A DNA stretch of 52,846 bases from a virus, in the IMG/VR virus record IMGVR_UViG_3300047457_000684, positions 1 through 52,846 of that record. One strand, written 5' to 3'. The position numbers were made by a program, and so were the translations under genes. The notes below the pieces were generated by a model, which was given only the letters and a program-made list of their open reading frames with translations, was not told where the DNA came from and searched no databases. Each line of letters begins with the position of its first letter. Position 1 is the first letter of the stretch. Positions 13,712 to 22,570 of the stretch are shown in pieces.

Positions 13712-15279
13712 TGGGTCGTAGCAAACGGCGACAGAAGGATGTTGCAGCTATCGCTGCACAGCAGGAACCAGCGGCGATGTTGTCGTGGGGCTTCGGGATG
13801 GGAATGCCCGGCACCTCACGGCTAGCTGGTAATGATCGGTTTGTGAATTGGCGGCCGATCGTTACTGATGCTGATGGCCAGGCTCAGTTTGATCTGGCTG
13901 ATCAGCGTGCGTTTTCACGTGATCTAGAGCGTACGGCGCCGATCGCTACAGCTGGCATCGAGACTAAGGCATCGTATGTCATTGGCGGCGGGTTGACGCT
14001 GCAAAGCCGTATCGATGCGGAAGAATTGGGCCTTAGCGCAGAGGAAGCTAGCGCATGGCAACGTAGAACAGAGCGGCGTTTCAATATCTGGGCATCAGAT
14101 CGGCGTTCTTCGACGAATCGTAGGCATGATTTCTACGATTCGCAGGATTTAGCGTATCGCGGCAGGCTTGTAAGCGGTGATTCGTTTGTGTTGTTGGCAG
14201 ATCGGGAGCGTAGGGACTGGCCATTTCGGTTAGCGCTGCAGGTTATTGAGGCTGATCGTGTTTGTAATAGGGATAATGCAATGAATACAGCCACGATGGT
14301 GGATGGTATTGAGTATGACACGTCTGGAGAGCCTGTAAAAGCATGGATTGCAGCGCATCATCCTGGCCGGTTGCTGCCTGGTGGTGCTCAGAGCTGGTCT
14401 GAAGTGCCGTTTTACGGTAATTCAGGCCGTTGTAACCTGATTCAGGTAGCCAGGATTCTGAGGCCTGGTCAAACACGCGGCATTCCTGATCTGGCGCCGA
14501 TTATCGCCACGATTAAGCAGCTGGATCGTTATAGCAATGCTGAGGTTGACGCCGCTGTCAATAGTGCAGCGCTGGCGTTGTTCTCTACGATGGATGCGGA
14601 GGCGTTTCGGGACGTATTTTCGGATCCAGCAGACCAGGCTTCGTATATTCAGAAAGCAGCAGAGTGGGATGGGACGGTAAATAGCGGCAAGGCTATCAAT
14701 TTGTTCCCTGGTGAGAGCATCACATCACCAACACCAGGGCGACCGAATCCTAATTATGACCCGTTCTTTAACTCATTCCTGAATTTGGTTGGGATGGGTC
14801 TGAATATCCCTAAAGAGGTGCTGCAGAAGGCGTTCAATTCGAGCTATTCAGCCAGTCGAGCGGCATTGATGGATGCATGGCGGACGTTCAGGATTGAGCG
14901 TACGAGGTTTGCACGGCAGTTCTGCCAGGTGGTATATCAGGAATGGCTGGCGGATGCTGTAGCACTTGGGTTGATTGAGGCGCCTGGATTCTTTGCTGAT
15001 CCGTTTATTCGTGCCGCATGGTGCGGTGCGCAGTGGAGTGGTGATGGCCCTGGGGCGCTGGATCCGAAGAAAGAGGCGGAAGCTGCTGAGATTCGGATGC
15101 GATCTGGTGTGACGACGCTGGCGAAGGAAACGGTGGCATACGACGGTTCGGATTGGGAGGATAACCACCGGCAGCGTGCCGAGGAAGTGCGGCGTCGTAC
15201 TGCGGACAATCTGGAGATGCCTGCACCGGTTGATGCTACGAATCAGGCGCAGGACAATACCGATAACACACCTCCCTAG
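13711..15279 (+). CDS. Portal protein (lambda gpB family)
   Basis: 522 residues, the usual size for lambda-type portals. Recognisable family blocks are the N-terminal NWRPIVTDAD...RDLERTAPIATAGIETKASYVIGGGL, the central wing with FEADRV-like IEADRVCNR and HPGRLLPGG, the RPGQTRGIPDLAPIIATIKQLDRYSNAEVDAA helix segment, and LNIPKEVLQKAFNSSYSASRAALMDAW. The dodecameric ring is the DNA gate and head-tail joint. It is followed at 9 bp by the protease gene. Confidence 0.93.
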   Translation: MGRSKRRQKDVAAIAAQQEPAAMLSWGFGMGMPGTSRLAGNDRFVNWRPIVTDADGQAQFDLADQRAFSRDLERTAPIATAGIETKASYVIGGGLTLQSRIDAEELGLSAEEASAWQRRTERRFNIWASDRRSSTNRRHDFYDSQDLAYRGRLVSGDSFVLLADRERRDWPFRLALQVIEADRVCNRDNAMNTATMVDGIEYDTSGEPVKAWIAAHHPGRLLPGGAQSWSEVPFYGNSGRCNLIQVARILRPGQTRGIPDLAPIIATIKQLDRYSNAEVDAAVNSAALALFSTMDAEAFRDVFSDPADQASYIQKAAEWDGTVNSGKAINLFPGESITSPTPGRPNPNYDPFFNSFLNLVGMGLNIPKEVLQKAFNSSYSASRAALMDAWRTFRIERTRFARQFCQVVYQEWLADAVALGLIEAPGFFADPFIRAAWCGAQWSGDGPGALDPKKEAEAAEIRMRSGVTTLAKETVAYDGSDWEDNHRQRAEEVRRRTADNLEMPAPVDATNQAQDNTDNTPP

Positions 15280-15288
15280 GTTGAGAGT

Positions 15289-16611
15289 ATGACTACTGTT
15301 CTCGACATCCTGTCTTCACCGTGGGCGATTGAGCCTGAGCGGTTGCAGCAGATTCACGCGATCTACGATGCGCGTGTCAGAGGTGAGCAGCCTGATTTTG
15401 AGGCGATCGAGGCGCGGCTTGGTAGGCAACTGAGCAATGAGCGTCAGCAGGCTTATGAGGTGCGCAATGGAGCAGCGTTGATCCCGCTGCGAGGCGTGCT
15501 TGGCCGCCGCATGAATCTCATGTCCAACATGAGCGGCGGCACGTCTACTGAGTTGTTTGCACGTGATGTGCAGGCAGCGGTTGCAGATCCAGAGGTGCAG
15601 TCAATCGTGTTGATGGTTGACAGCCCTGGCGGGACTGTAGCCGGTACGCAGGCTGCTGCATCGGTGGTGATGGCAGCCAGGGGCACCAAACCCATTGCGG
15701 CAATGGTGGAGGGCACGATGGCCAGTGCTGCGTACTGGATCGGCAGCGCTGCTGATGTAGTGGTGTTGGATTCGACCACTGCGCAGGTCGGCTCGATTGG
15801 TGTGGTGGCTACGCACACGGACATCAGTAAGGCTGAGGAAGCAGCCGGCGTGAAGACTACCGAGATTGTTGCTGGATCCTACAAACGGATTGCATCGCAA
15901 CATGGTCCGCTGACTGAGGCAGGGCGTAAGTCGATCCAGGATCAGGTGGACTATCTATATGCGCAGTTTGTGCAGGACGTAGCCATGCAGCGTGGCGTGA
16001 GTGAGGAAAAAGTGCTCAGCGATATGGCTGATGGTCGGGTGTTTATCGGTCAACAGGCTATCGATGCTGGATTGGCAGATGGGGTCAATACATTGGATGG
16101 TGTAATCGCTTTGCTTAACGAGCGGGTGCAGTCCCGTTCAATTCTGCCCACCGCAACCTTTTCTATGACTCCTGAAGATCTGGCCGCTGAATGGGCGGCC
16201 GAAAACCCTGAGGCTGCAGCAGTTCTGCGAGCTGAGGGTGCTGCTGCTGAAACCCAGCGTGTTAATGATGTGCGCGCCCAGCTGGTGCCTGGTCACGAGG
16301 CTCTGATTGAAGAGCTCGCATCCGACGGCCACACGACTGGTGACGAAGCCGCCCGTGCGATTGTGAAAGCAGAGCGCCAGGTTCGTGCTTCGCAAGCGCA
16401 GGAGCGTGTTAGCGAAGCCGTTGCACCGCTGCCTGATGCCCCTGCCCCTGAGGGTCTGGAGGCTAAGGAGCAGGAGCCTGCGCCTGAGATCAATCCGCAT
16501 GAGCTCGCCGCACGTGCGCGCGAAATCGTTGATGAAGCCCAAGCGAAGGGCCGGTCTATTTCGCTGCCTAACGCCGTGGCTCAGGCCCGGCGTGAACTCA
16601 CCGCCGCCTGA
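15289..16611 (+). CDS. Capsid maturation protease with scaffold domain (S49/SppA, lambda gpC-like)
   Basis: 440 residues. Residues about 60-250 form a ClpP/SppA fold: SIVLMVDSPGGTVAG, nucleophile Ser in GTMASAAYWIG near 146, and Lys in the SYKRIASQ segment near 199, the Ser-Lys dyad of family S49. After about 285 the sequence becomes Ala/Glu-rich and helical (DLAAEWAAENPEAAAVLRAEG... to the end), like the internal scaffolding domain that lambda makes from the 3' end of C (Nu3). An internal start could yield free scaffold; the Met near residue 291 (FSMTPEDLAAEW) is a candidate. Confidence 0.9.
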   Translation: MTTVLDILSSPWAIEPERLQQIHAIYDARVRGEQPDFEAIEARLGRQLSNERQQAYEVRNGAALIPLRGVLGRRMNLMSNMSGGTSTELFARDVQAAVADPEVQSIVLMVDSPGGTVAGTQAAASVVMAARGTKPIAAMVEGTMASAAYWIGSAADVVVLDSTTAQVGSIGVVATHTDISKAEEAAGVKTTEIVAGSYKRIASQHGPLTEAGRKSIQDQVDYLYAQFVQDVAMQRGVSEEKVLSDMADGRVFIGQQAIDAGLADGVNTLDGVIALLNERVQSRSILPTATFSMTPEDLAAEWAAENPEAAAVLRAEGAAAETQRVNDVRAQLVPGHEALIEELASDGHTTGDEAARAIVKAERQVRASQAQERVSEAVAPLPDAPAPEGLEAKEQEPAPEINPHELAARAREIVDEAQAKGRSISLPNAVAQARRELTAA

Positions 16612-16619
16612 GGTTCATT

Positions 16620-17009
16620 ATGACTCTCCGCAATCAAGGACTTACCAAAACCTATAACGCTGGCGGCACCGTCAACCCGTCGCGTTTCGTGAAGCTGAAC
16701 GACGATGAAACCGTCGTGCAATCAGCTGCAGCTGCTGATCTGACGATCGGCGTGTCGGACTACAACCCGAACGCCACCGCTGCCGTAAGCGGTGAGCGTG
16801 TGGATGTGGTGATGGAAGGCATTGTGACCGTGACCTATGGCGGCACTGTGACTCGCGGCCAGATTGTGATGGCTGACTCCCAAGGTCGGGCCGTCAATGC
16901 CACTGCTGCAGCTGGAACCAACATCCGTGGCTGTGGCATTGCGCTGATTAGCGGTGTTTCCGGTGATCTCGGCGCGGTGCTGCTCTCTCCTGGTTCGTTC
17001 CAGGGCTGA
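16620..17009 (+). CDS. Head decoration / cement protein (gpD position, DUF2190-like)
   Basis: 129 residues with a beta-rich, small-residue composition: VNPSRFVKLNDDETVVQSAAA, MEGIVTVTYGGTVTRGQIVMADSQGRAV and a GAVLLSPG end. This matches DUF2190-type capsid cement proteins that stabilise the expanded shell. Its position between protease and major capsid is that of lambda gpD. Confidence 0.8.
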   Translation: MTLRNQGLTKTYNAGGTVNPSRFVKLNDDETVVQSAAAADLTIGVSDYNPNATAAVSGERVDVVMEGIVTVTYGGTVTRGQIVMADSQGRAVNATAAAGTNIRGCGIALISGVSGDLGAVLLSPGSFQG

Positions 17010-17031
17010 CCTTTTCTCTGAGGATTGAACC

Positions 17032-17994
17032 ATGGCGAACATGAATTTTCCGTTTCCTATTCAGCAGGAACTGACCGCCATTGCATTGGCGTATCAGAAC
17101 CGCAGCCTGATTGCTGATCTCGTGCTGCCCCGCACTCCTGCCCCTGCGCGGGAGTTTAAGTGGCTGCAGATGAATCGTGATCAGATGTTCACCGTGCCTG
17201 AAACCACGGTGGGCCGTAAAGGTCAGCCCAATGAGGTTGAGTTCGGCGGCACTGAAGTTCCGGGCTTTGTCCGTGATTACGGTCTGGATGACGTTGTACC
17301 GAATGAGGACATCTCATCTGCTCCTGCAGGGTATGACCCTCTTGGGATGGCTGTTACCGGAATCTCTGAGCTGATCGCGCTTGACCGTGAGAAGCGAGTG
17401 GCTGATACGGTTTTCAACCTGAATACCTATCCGGCTGCTAACCGCACCACGCTGAGTGGTACAAGCCAGTGGAGTGATTACACCAACTCGGATCCATATA
17501 CCGCCATTATGACGGCGATGGATGGGATGCTGATGCGCCCCAATATTGGTGTGATCGGTCGTCTGGCATTTTCCAGGCTGCGTGTTCACCCGAAGATCAC
17601 TGCGGCCTTGGCGCCGAGCTCTAACGGCAATAGCTCGACTGTGAACGCTGGTGGTGCACCTGCTACAGCACAGGCGATCGCTGATCTTCTTGAGCTGGAT
17701 CAGATCATCATCGGCGAGGCGTTTATCAACACCGCTAAGCCCGGCCAGACCGCCAGCCTGAGCCGTTGCTGGGGCAATCACATGGCTCTGTTGCATCAGA
17801 ACCCGATTGCCACTATTCGCGGTAACGCGATCACGTTCGGCTTTACGGCTGAGTGGGGCAATCGTGTGGCGGGTAGCATGCCTGAGCCGAAGGTTGGTCT
17901 TCGCGGTGCTCAGCGTGTGCGCGTTGGCGAGAGCGTCAACGAGCTGATCGTGGCCTCTGATGTGGGCTACTACTTCCAGAACGTGGTGGCCTGA
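17032..17994 (+). CDS. Major capsid protein (lambda gpE family)
   Basis: 320 residues, similar to lambda gpE (341). Family-like blocks: the N-terminal LIADLVLPRTPAPAREFKWLQMNRDQMFTVPET, then VRDYGLDDVVPNEDI, the DREKRVADTVFN helix, GVIGRLAFSRLRVHPKI, and a C-terminal AEWGNRVAGSMPEPKVGLRGAQRVRVGESVNELIVASDVGYYFQNVV. It forms the HK97-fold shell. Confidence 0.92.
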   Translation: MANMNFPFPIQQELTAIALAYQNRSLIADLVLPRTPAPAREFKWLQMNRDQMFTVPETTVGRKGQPNEVEFGGTEVPGFVRDYGLDDVVPNEDISSAPAGYDPLGMAVTGISELIALDREKRVADTVFNLNTYPAANRTTLSGTSQWSDYTNSDPYTAIMTAMDGMLMRPNIGVIGRLAFSRLRVHPKITAALAPSSNGNSSTVNAGGAPATAQAIADLLELDQIIIGEAFINTAKPGQTASLSRCWGNHMALLHQNPIATIRGNAITFGFTAEWGNRVAGSMPEPKVGLRGAQRVRVGESVNELIVASDVGYYFQNVVA

Positions 17995-17996
17995 TC

Positions 17997-18164
17997 ATGA
18001 CTGCTTACACGGTGTTGATTGGTCCCATTGATCACGATGGGGAGCGACATGAAGAAGGCGCTCATCTGAGTATGAGTGCAGAAGAAGCCGAGCTGTTGGT
18101 GTCGCAAGGCATCATCAGCGAAGCTGAGGCGCCAAAGCGTCGGCGTGCTGAGGCGGAGGGCTAA
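17997..18164 (+). CDS. Small phage protein (DUF7210-like), between capsid and FII
   Basis: 55 residues beginning MTAYTVLIGPIDHDG. The layout of a short beta hairpin (DGERHEEGAHLSM), an acidic helix (SAEEAELLVSQGIIS) and a basic tail resembles small proteins often encoded after the capsid gene in lambda-like phages (FI position). The stop overlaps the next ATG (TAATG). Role unknown. Confidence 0.65.
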   Translation: MTAYTVLIGPIDHDGERHEEGAHLSMSAEEAELLVSQGIISEAEAPKRRRAEAEG

Positions 18165-18520
18165 TGGCATTTGTCGAGGATCTCAGCATCTTCCTGGCTG
18201 ATTTCGGTAAGCCAGTGGTTGCAGGGGCTCAAGCGGGCCTCGGGATCCTCGATATGCCTGGGGAGTACGTGCTGGGTGATCGTGTGATCAATAACCAGCA
18301 CGTACTCACCGCCGAAGCATCCAAGTTTGGTGGCCTGTCATACGGTGATTCGCTTACGGTTGATGGGCAACCATATGCTGTAAAGGAAGGACCTCTGAGT
18401 CTGGCGGATGGGGCATTCTGCGCCATTTTGCTTGAGGTATTGGAGGCAATTGAAAGCATCGGAATGATCTACGTCGAGACGATCATTCAAGCCAGCACGA
18501 CAATCAGAGCGCAGCCATGA
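18164..18520 (+). CDS. Head-tail attachment protein (gpFII-like)
   Basis: 118 residues. The segments FLADFGKPVVAG, ILDMPGEYVLGDRVINNQHVLT and FGGLSYGDSLTVDGQPYAVKEGPLSLADGAFCAILLE match the compact beta-barrel of lambda FII-type connectors joining the portal complex to the tail. It overlaps the next gene by 4 bp (ATGA). Confidence 0.85.
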   Translation: MAFVEDLSIFLADFGKPVVAGAQAGLGILDMPGEYVLGDRVINNQHVLTAEASKFGGLSYGDSLTVDGQPYAVKEGPLSLADGAFCAILLEVLEAIESIGMIYVETIIQASTTIRAQP

Positions 18521-18915
18521 CAAACATTCCTCAGCTACCGTTTAGTGGCCAGCAGCTGCGGGATACGCTGAGCGCGCTGGATACAGCGATAGATGGTAAG
18601 GAAGCAGCTGGAGCGGCTACAGCTGCTGTAGCGGCGCACGTTGCAGCTGCAGATCCTCATCCTGCTTATCTAACTCAGGGTGAGGGTGATGCGAGGTATG
18701 CGCCTATTGGCACTGGCGGCCTTGCTGCCTACACGCATACGCAATCCACGCCAGCAACGACGTGGACAATCAATCACAATCTGGGTTATCGCCCGAGCGT
18801 TGAACTGTTCAACAGTGGAATGCAAGAGATTGACGCGGAGATTGCACATCCGAGCGTGAATCAAACCGTCGTTACACTGAACCCAGCAACAGCTGGACTC
18901 GCCCGCCTGATCTGA
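18517..18915 (+). CDS. Fibre-type structural protein (extra cassette)
   Basis: 132 residues. An Ala-rich coiled segment with AAADPHPAYLTQGEGDARYAP, a motif common in phage tail fibres, is followed by a beta-rich C-terminus (TWTINHNLGYRPSVELFNSG...NQTVVTLNPATAGLARLI) that resembles receptor-binding tips. It is the first of three or four genes that interrupt the usual FII-Z-U order. Specific role inferred. Confidence 0.65.
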   Translation: MTNIPQLPFSGQQLRDTLSALDTAIDGKEAAGAATAAVAAHVAAADPHPAYLTQGEGDARYAPIGTGGLAAYTHTQSTPATTWTINHNLGYRPSVELFNSGMQEIDAEIAHPSVNQTVVTLNPATAGLARLI

Positions 18916-18922
18916 GGTCATC

Positions 18923-19714
18923 ATGCCCCGCAACGTTTTCACCGACTTCGACTTCCAGGGAGTCTCGAAGCCCATCAATCTTCCGGCCCCGACCAATAGC
19001 GGTGACGCAGCGAACAAGGCCTACGTGGATTCGGCCGTTGAGGGCCTCGCGTGGAAGGATTCGTGCCGTGTTGCGACGCAGGCGAACCTGAACCTGGCCA
19101 GCCCTGGCGCGACGATCGACGGCATCACGATGGCCAGCGGGGATCGGGTGTTGGTGCGTGCGCAGACAGCGGGCGCTGAGAACGGCATCTACGTGTGGAA
19201 CGGCGCCGCGACGGCAATGGTCCGGTCGCTCGATGCCAACACGTTCCCTGAGCTGGAGCAGGCCACCACGACCGTGGAGGAAGGCACCGGCGCTGGCGTG
19301 ACCTACCGGCAGACAGCGGTGAACGGCACGCTGGGCACTACGGCGGTGAGCTGGACCACGCTGGGCACCAGTGCGCCGACGGCCAGCACCACCCAGGCCG
19401 GCATCATGCGCCTGGCGACCCAGGCTGAGGTCGACACTGGCACCGCTGCTGATCTGGCAGTGTCGCCGCAGACGCTGACAAGCTGGAGCGGTCGACTGCG
19501 GAAGGTCTCCGCAAACGTAGGCGACGGTAGCGCTACCAGCTACACGGTGACGCACAACCTGAACACCCGCGATGTGATCGTGCGTGTGTTCCCCAACTCA
19601 GGCACCTTCGATGATGTGGAGGTGGATGTGCAGCGCACCAGTGTGAACGCGGTGGCGGTGGTATTTGCAACGGCTCCAGCTGCTAATGCTTACCGCGTGG
19701 TGGTGCTCGGCTGA
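18923..19714 (+). CDS. Tail fibre-like protein
   Basis: 263 residues. The N-terminus (GVSKPINLPAPTNSGDAANKAYVDSAVEGLAWKDSCRVAT) is the common fibre-repeat start. The centre (ENGIYVWNGAATAMVRSLDANTFPEL) is a beta-repeat seen in many short tail fibres. The C-terminus again has the tip pattern TSYTVTHNLNTRDVIVRVFPNSGTF...YRVVVLG, related to the preceding gene. It probably belongs to a side fibre. Confidence 0.75.
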   Translation: MPRNVFTDFDFQGVSKPINLPAPTNSGDAANKAYVDSAVEGLAWKDSCRVATQANLNLASPGATIDGITMASGDRVLVRAQTAGAENGIYVWNGAATAMVRSLDANTFPELEQATTTVEEGTGAGVTYRQTAVNGTLGTTAVSWTTLGTSAPTASTTQAGIMRLATQAEVDTGTAADLAVSPQTLTSWSGRLRKVSANVGDGSATSYTVTHNLNTRDVIVRVFPNSGTFDDVEVDVQRTSVNAVAVVFATAPAANAYRVVVLG

Positions 19715-20403
19715 TGACCAGAGAGTTTCTCACACCACTTGATTTGAAGACTGAGCTGCTGCTGAGCGGTTCGGCCGGCACGTCTGGTCAGCAGGTCACG
19801 TCACAAGGCCCTGGGCTGCCGCCGGTGTGGGGTGCGCCTGGGAGTGGCGGCGGCGGCCTGCCATCCCCCGGCGTGGCGCCATGGAGCGGCGGCAGCGGGT
19901 CGATAATCGCGCCGAATAGCTGTTCTGGCACGCTTTCAACTGCCAACGCCCAAGCAAGCACTATTTATTTCCATCAGATCTTCATACCTGAGACGATTAC
20001 CGTCACTCAGTTGATCTGCCGCACAAGCTCAACATATTCCGGAACCAATGACGTACTGCTTGGCATCTATGCAAATACCCAATCACGTCCGACCACAAAG
20101 ATTGTTGAGGCATCGCTGCAGATAACAGCAAGTGGGGCGGCAACGTATGCGGTAGCAATTAGCCAATCTTTGTCAACCGGTTGGTACTGGCTGGCGTTTT
20201 TATCAACATTAAACGGCACGCCGAATTTTGCCGCCAACACCGCTAGCGCAGCTGGTATTAGTGGCGGCATGTTTGGTGAATATACCAATGCTGGTGCTCC
20301 AATCAGCTTTGTTCAGCAAACCGGCACGTCCGTGCTGCCCGCCACCGTGGGAACGGTTACAGGAGTATCTGGAAACCGCCCTGTCTGTTTCTTGGGGGTG
20401 TAA
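19714..20403 (+). CDS. Putative fibre or receptor-binding protein
   Basis: 229 residues. It has a short helical N-terminus (FLTPLDLKTELLLSGSAGTSGQQVTSQGPG), a Gly/Pro/Ser-rich hinge (SGGGGLPSPGVAPWSGGSGS) and a C-terminal beta-sandwich-like domain of about 150 residues, as in adhesins. It overlaps the preceding stop. Because the N-terminus resembles that of fibre partners, I infer attachment to the neighbouring fibre. Confidence 0.6.
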   Translation: MTREFLTPLDLKTELLLSGSAGTSGQQVTSQGPGLPPVWGAPGSGGGGLPSPGVAPWSGGSGSIIAPNSCSGTLSTANAQASTIYFHQIFIPETITVTQLICRTSSTYSGTNDVLLGIYANTQSRPTTKIVEASLQITASGAATYAVAISQSLSTGWYWLAFLSTLNGTPNFAANTASAAGISGGMFGEYTNAGAPISFVQQTGTSVLPATVGTVTGVSGNRPVCFLGV

Positions 20404-20405
20404 GC

Positions 20406-20756
20406 ATGAACCGCGTGGTCTTGATTGATAGCAACGGGCAGACCATTCAGACACTTGAGACTGAAGGTGACGCGCCAGCGCCTAACTACCAGGACTTCTA
20501 TAACAGCTTGCTGGGGAGCATGACCTATCAGGCGGTTCTTCAGACACCCGCCACTGCAGAGCAAGCCAAGGCACTGGCCATTTTTGTGAGCGCGATGCAG
20601 GACGCAATGGCGGGCCGGGTGAACCCTCCGGCGCTGCAAGGCGCAATCTGGCTACTGCTGAGCCAGGTGGCGCTCACTGAAGCTCACGTTGTTGAGCTCT
20701 CGGAACTGATGACCAGATACCACCTGAGCAGCACGTACACGCTGTCCCCGCAATGA
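20406..20756 (+). CDS. Small helical protein of the fibre cassette
   Basis: 116 residues: a short beta start (NRVVLIDSNGQTIQTLETEG) followed by helices (DFYNSLLGSMTYQAVL..., AEQAKALAIFVSAMQDAMAG, IWLLLSQVALTEAHVVELSELM). It may be a fibre chaperone or cap. It overlaps the gpU-like gene by 4 bp. Not a family I can name. Confidence 0.6.
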   Translation: MNRVVLIDSNGQTIQTLETEGDAPAPNYQDFYNSLLGSMTYQAVLQTPATAEQAKALAIFVSAMQDAMAGRVNPPALQGAIWLLLSQVALTEAHVVELSELMTRYHLSSTYTLSPQ

Positions 20757-21202
20757 CCGCCAGCATTCGCGAGCAGATCCTGAACCGGATTCATACGGTT
20801 ACGTTGCCCGGCACAGTGCAGGTTGGTAGCAGAATCTATCGCTCCAGGGCGCAAGCGTACGCTCGCAGCGAAGCACCGGCCATAACGATCAGCCCCGGCG
20901 AGGAAAAGCCGATCAACGCACCGCGCACGATCGGTGCCAGCATGGGCCGTTTAGACCTTTACCTACCGGTGCTGATCGAGGTCTACGTTCGTGGTGACGT
21001 ACCGGATCAGCTAGCAGATCCGATCGGCGTTGATATTCATGCCCGGATGATGGCCGATCGCACGATGGGTGGTCTGGCCATTGATGTGCAACCCGATGGC
21101 TGGCGGCCTGACTACGAGCAGGCTGATGCCACTGCTGGATGGATGGGCTCCAAATTCCTGATCCGCTATCGCTGCCTCGACGATGCGATCAATCAACAAT
21201 GA
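20753..21202 (+). CDS. Tail terminator / minor tail protein (gpU-like)
   Basis: 149 residues. SIREQILNRIHTVTL, a conserved PAITISPGEE patch and the DLYLPVLIEVYVRGDVPDQLADPIGVDIHARMMAD strand-helix unit fit minor tail proteins that cap the tail tube (gpU fold). Position before the major tail protein supports the call. Confidence 0.7.
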   Translation: MTASIREQILNRIHTVTLPGTVQVGSRIYRSRAQAYARSEAPAITISPGEEKPINAPRTIGASMGRLDLYLPVLIEVYVRGDVPDQLADPIGVDIHARMMADRTMGGLAIDVQPDGWRPDYEQADATAGWMGSKFLIRYRCLDDAINQQ

Positions 21203-21241
21203 GGTGGTCCATAGGCTGATGCAGTAACGCTTGCTGAGCTA

Positions 21242-21394
21242 ATGGCTGAGCACTATCAAAACCATGGACGCAGTGGAGAGTATGTGATGCTCCCTACTGG
21301 CGAGGTTGTGCCAGCCGCAGAGGCTGCGAAGGTTAAGCCTGCTGCTCCAGCAAAGGCTGTTACAGAGTCCACTGATAAGGCTGGAGACAAATGA
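21242..21394 (+). CDS. Very small hypothetical protein before the major tail protein
   Basis: 50 residues (MAEHYQNHGRSGEYVMLPTG followed by an Ala/Lys/Pro-rich tail). It overlaps the next start as ATGA and resembles, in layout, the small protein at 17997 (short structured part and charged tail). Upstream codons stay open for seven residues without a good start. Function unknown. Confidence 0.5.
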   Translation: MAEHYQNHGRSGEYVMLPTGEVVPAAEAAKVKPAAPAKAVTESTDKAGDK

Positions 21395-22566
21395 GCCTCC
21401 TCATTCGTAACTCGTTTCTGCTGGTCAAGAGCGAAGCAACCTACAGCACAGCTGGCAGTTTGGCGGCCACTGACGCCATGCGGATTATCTCATTGGAGGT
21501 GAATCCGATTACCGGCGATCGTATCCAGCGGAACCAGATCAAGGGCTTCCTCGGTGCTGATCGTGCTGCCCTGGCCCGCGAGCATGTTGCTGTCACCATC
21601 ACGTTTGAATGGGGCGGAAGTGGTGCAGCTGCTACTGCTCCCAGGTTCTCGCCGCTGCTGCTGGCCTGTGGGATGAACCTAACCAGTTCAGCGGAGCTTG
21701 CCGGTAGCGCCGTCGCTGGATCAGCCAACACCATCACGCTGGCGGCAACTGCAAGCGCTACAAGCGGCATTTACGTTGGCTATCCGATCATCATTACCAG
21801 CGGCACCGGTAATGGCCATGCTGGCATCATCACGGCCTACAACGGCACTACAAAGGTAGCCACTGTGGTTCCGACTACAGCTACATTTGTGCCTGGTGCC
21901 AGCAGTGGGTACAAGATCCCAGCAGTATCGCTGTATCAACCGATCAGTACCTTTGGCGCTAACTCCAGCGCAACGCTGATCGCCGTGAAGGATCAGAACG
22001 TGCATCGTATTGAGGGCTTCAGGGGTAGCATTGCACTTAATGCACCTCTGAATCAGTACGGTACATTCACTGTTACTGGGCTTGGTCGTTATACGACACC
22101 AACCGCGCGCACCACTGAGTCGTTCACGTTTGGCAACCAAGCCGATCCTGTGCCCGTGACCCCGCGTCACACCAGGGCGTTGCAGTTCCAGGGTTATGGG
22201 CCGTGTGCTGAAGGTTTCACATTTGACTGGGGCCTGAGCACCACGTTCCGCAGTCTGATTGGTTGCACGCCAGAGGCTGAGATTACCGATCGTGCAAACC
22301 CGAACGGTACGCTCACAATCGAAAATCCGCCTGTAGCAACGAAGGATTTCTTCACTGCTGCAGCAGATAGCACGGGTGCTAGTGATGGTCCCTTCATGGT
22401 GCAGCAGGGCACTGTTGAAACGCAGAGCTCGATTTTCTATGCACCACGAACGGCAATCAGTGGTGACCTGTCATTCTCTGATTCAGAGGGGGTTGACATG
22501 CTGAACATTCCGTTTACTGCACTGCCGACCAGTGGCAACGACGAAACCCGCCTGATTTTCTTCTGA
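21391..22566 (+). CDS. Major tail tube protein (gpV position)
   Basis: 391 residues. N-terminal blocks MSLLIRNSFLLVKSEATYST and DAMRIISLEVNPITGDRIQRNQIKGFLGA are typical of phage major tail proteins of this branch. A beta-rich centre (residues about 110-170, TITLAATASATSGIYVGYPIIITSG) looks like an added Ig/adhesion-type domain, which makes the protein longer than lambda gpV (246). Confidence 0.8.
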   Translation: MSLLIRNSFLLVKSEATYSTAGSLAATDAMRIISLEVNPITGDRIQRNQIKGFLGADRAALAREHVAVTITFEWGGSGAAATAPRFSPLLLACGMNLTSSAELAGSAVAGSANTITLAATASATSGIYVGYPIIITSGTGNGHAGIITAYNGTTKVATVVPTTATFVPGASSGYKIPAVSLYQPISTFGANSSATLIAVKDQNVHRIEGFRGSIALNAPLNQYGTFTVTGLGRYTTPTARTTESFTFGNQADPVPVTPRHTRALQFQGYGPCAEGFTFDWGLSTTFRSLIGCTPEAEITDRANPNGTLTIENPPVATKDFFTAAADSTGASDGPFMVQQGTVETQSSIFYAPRTAISGDLSFSDSEGVDMLNIPFTALPTSGNDETRLIFF

Positions 22567-22570
22567 TCTC

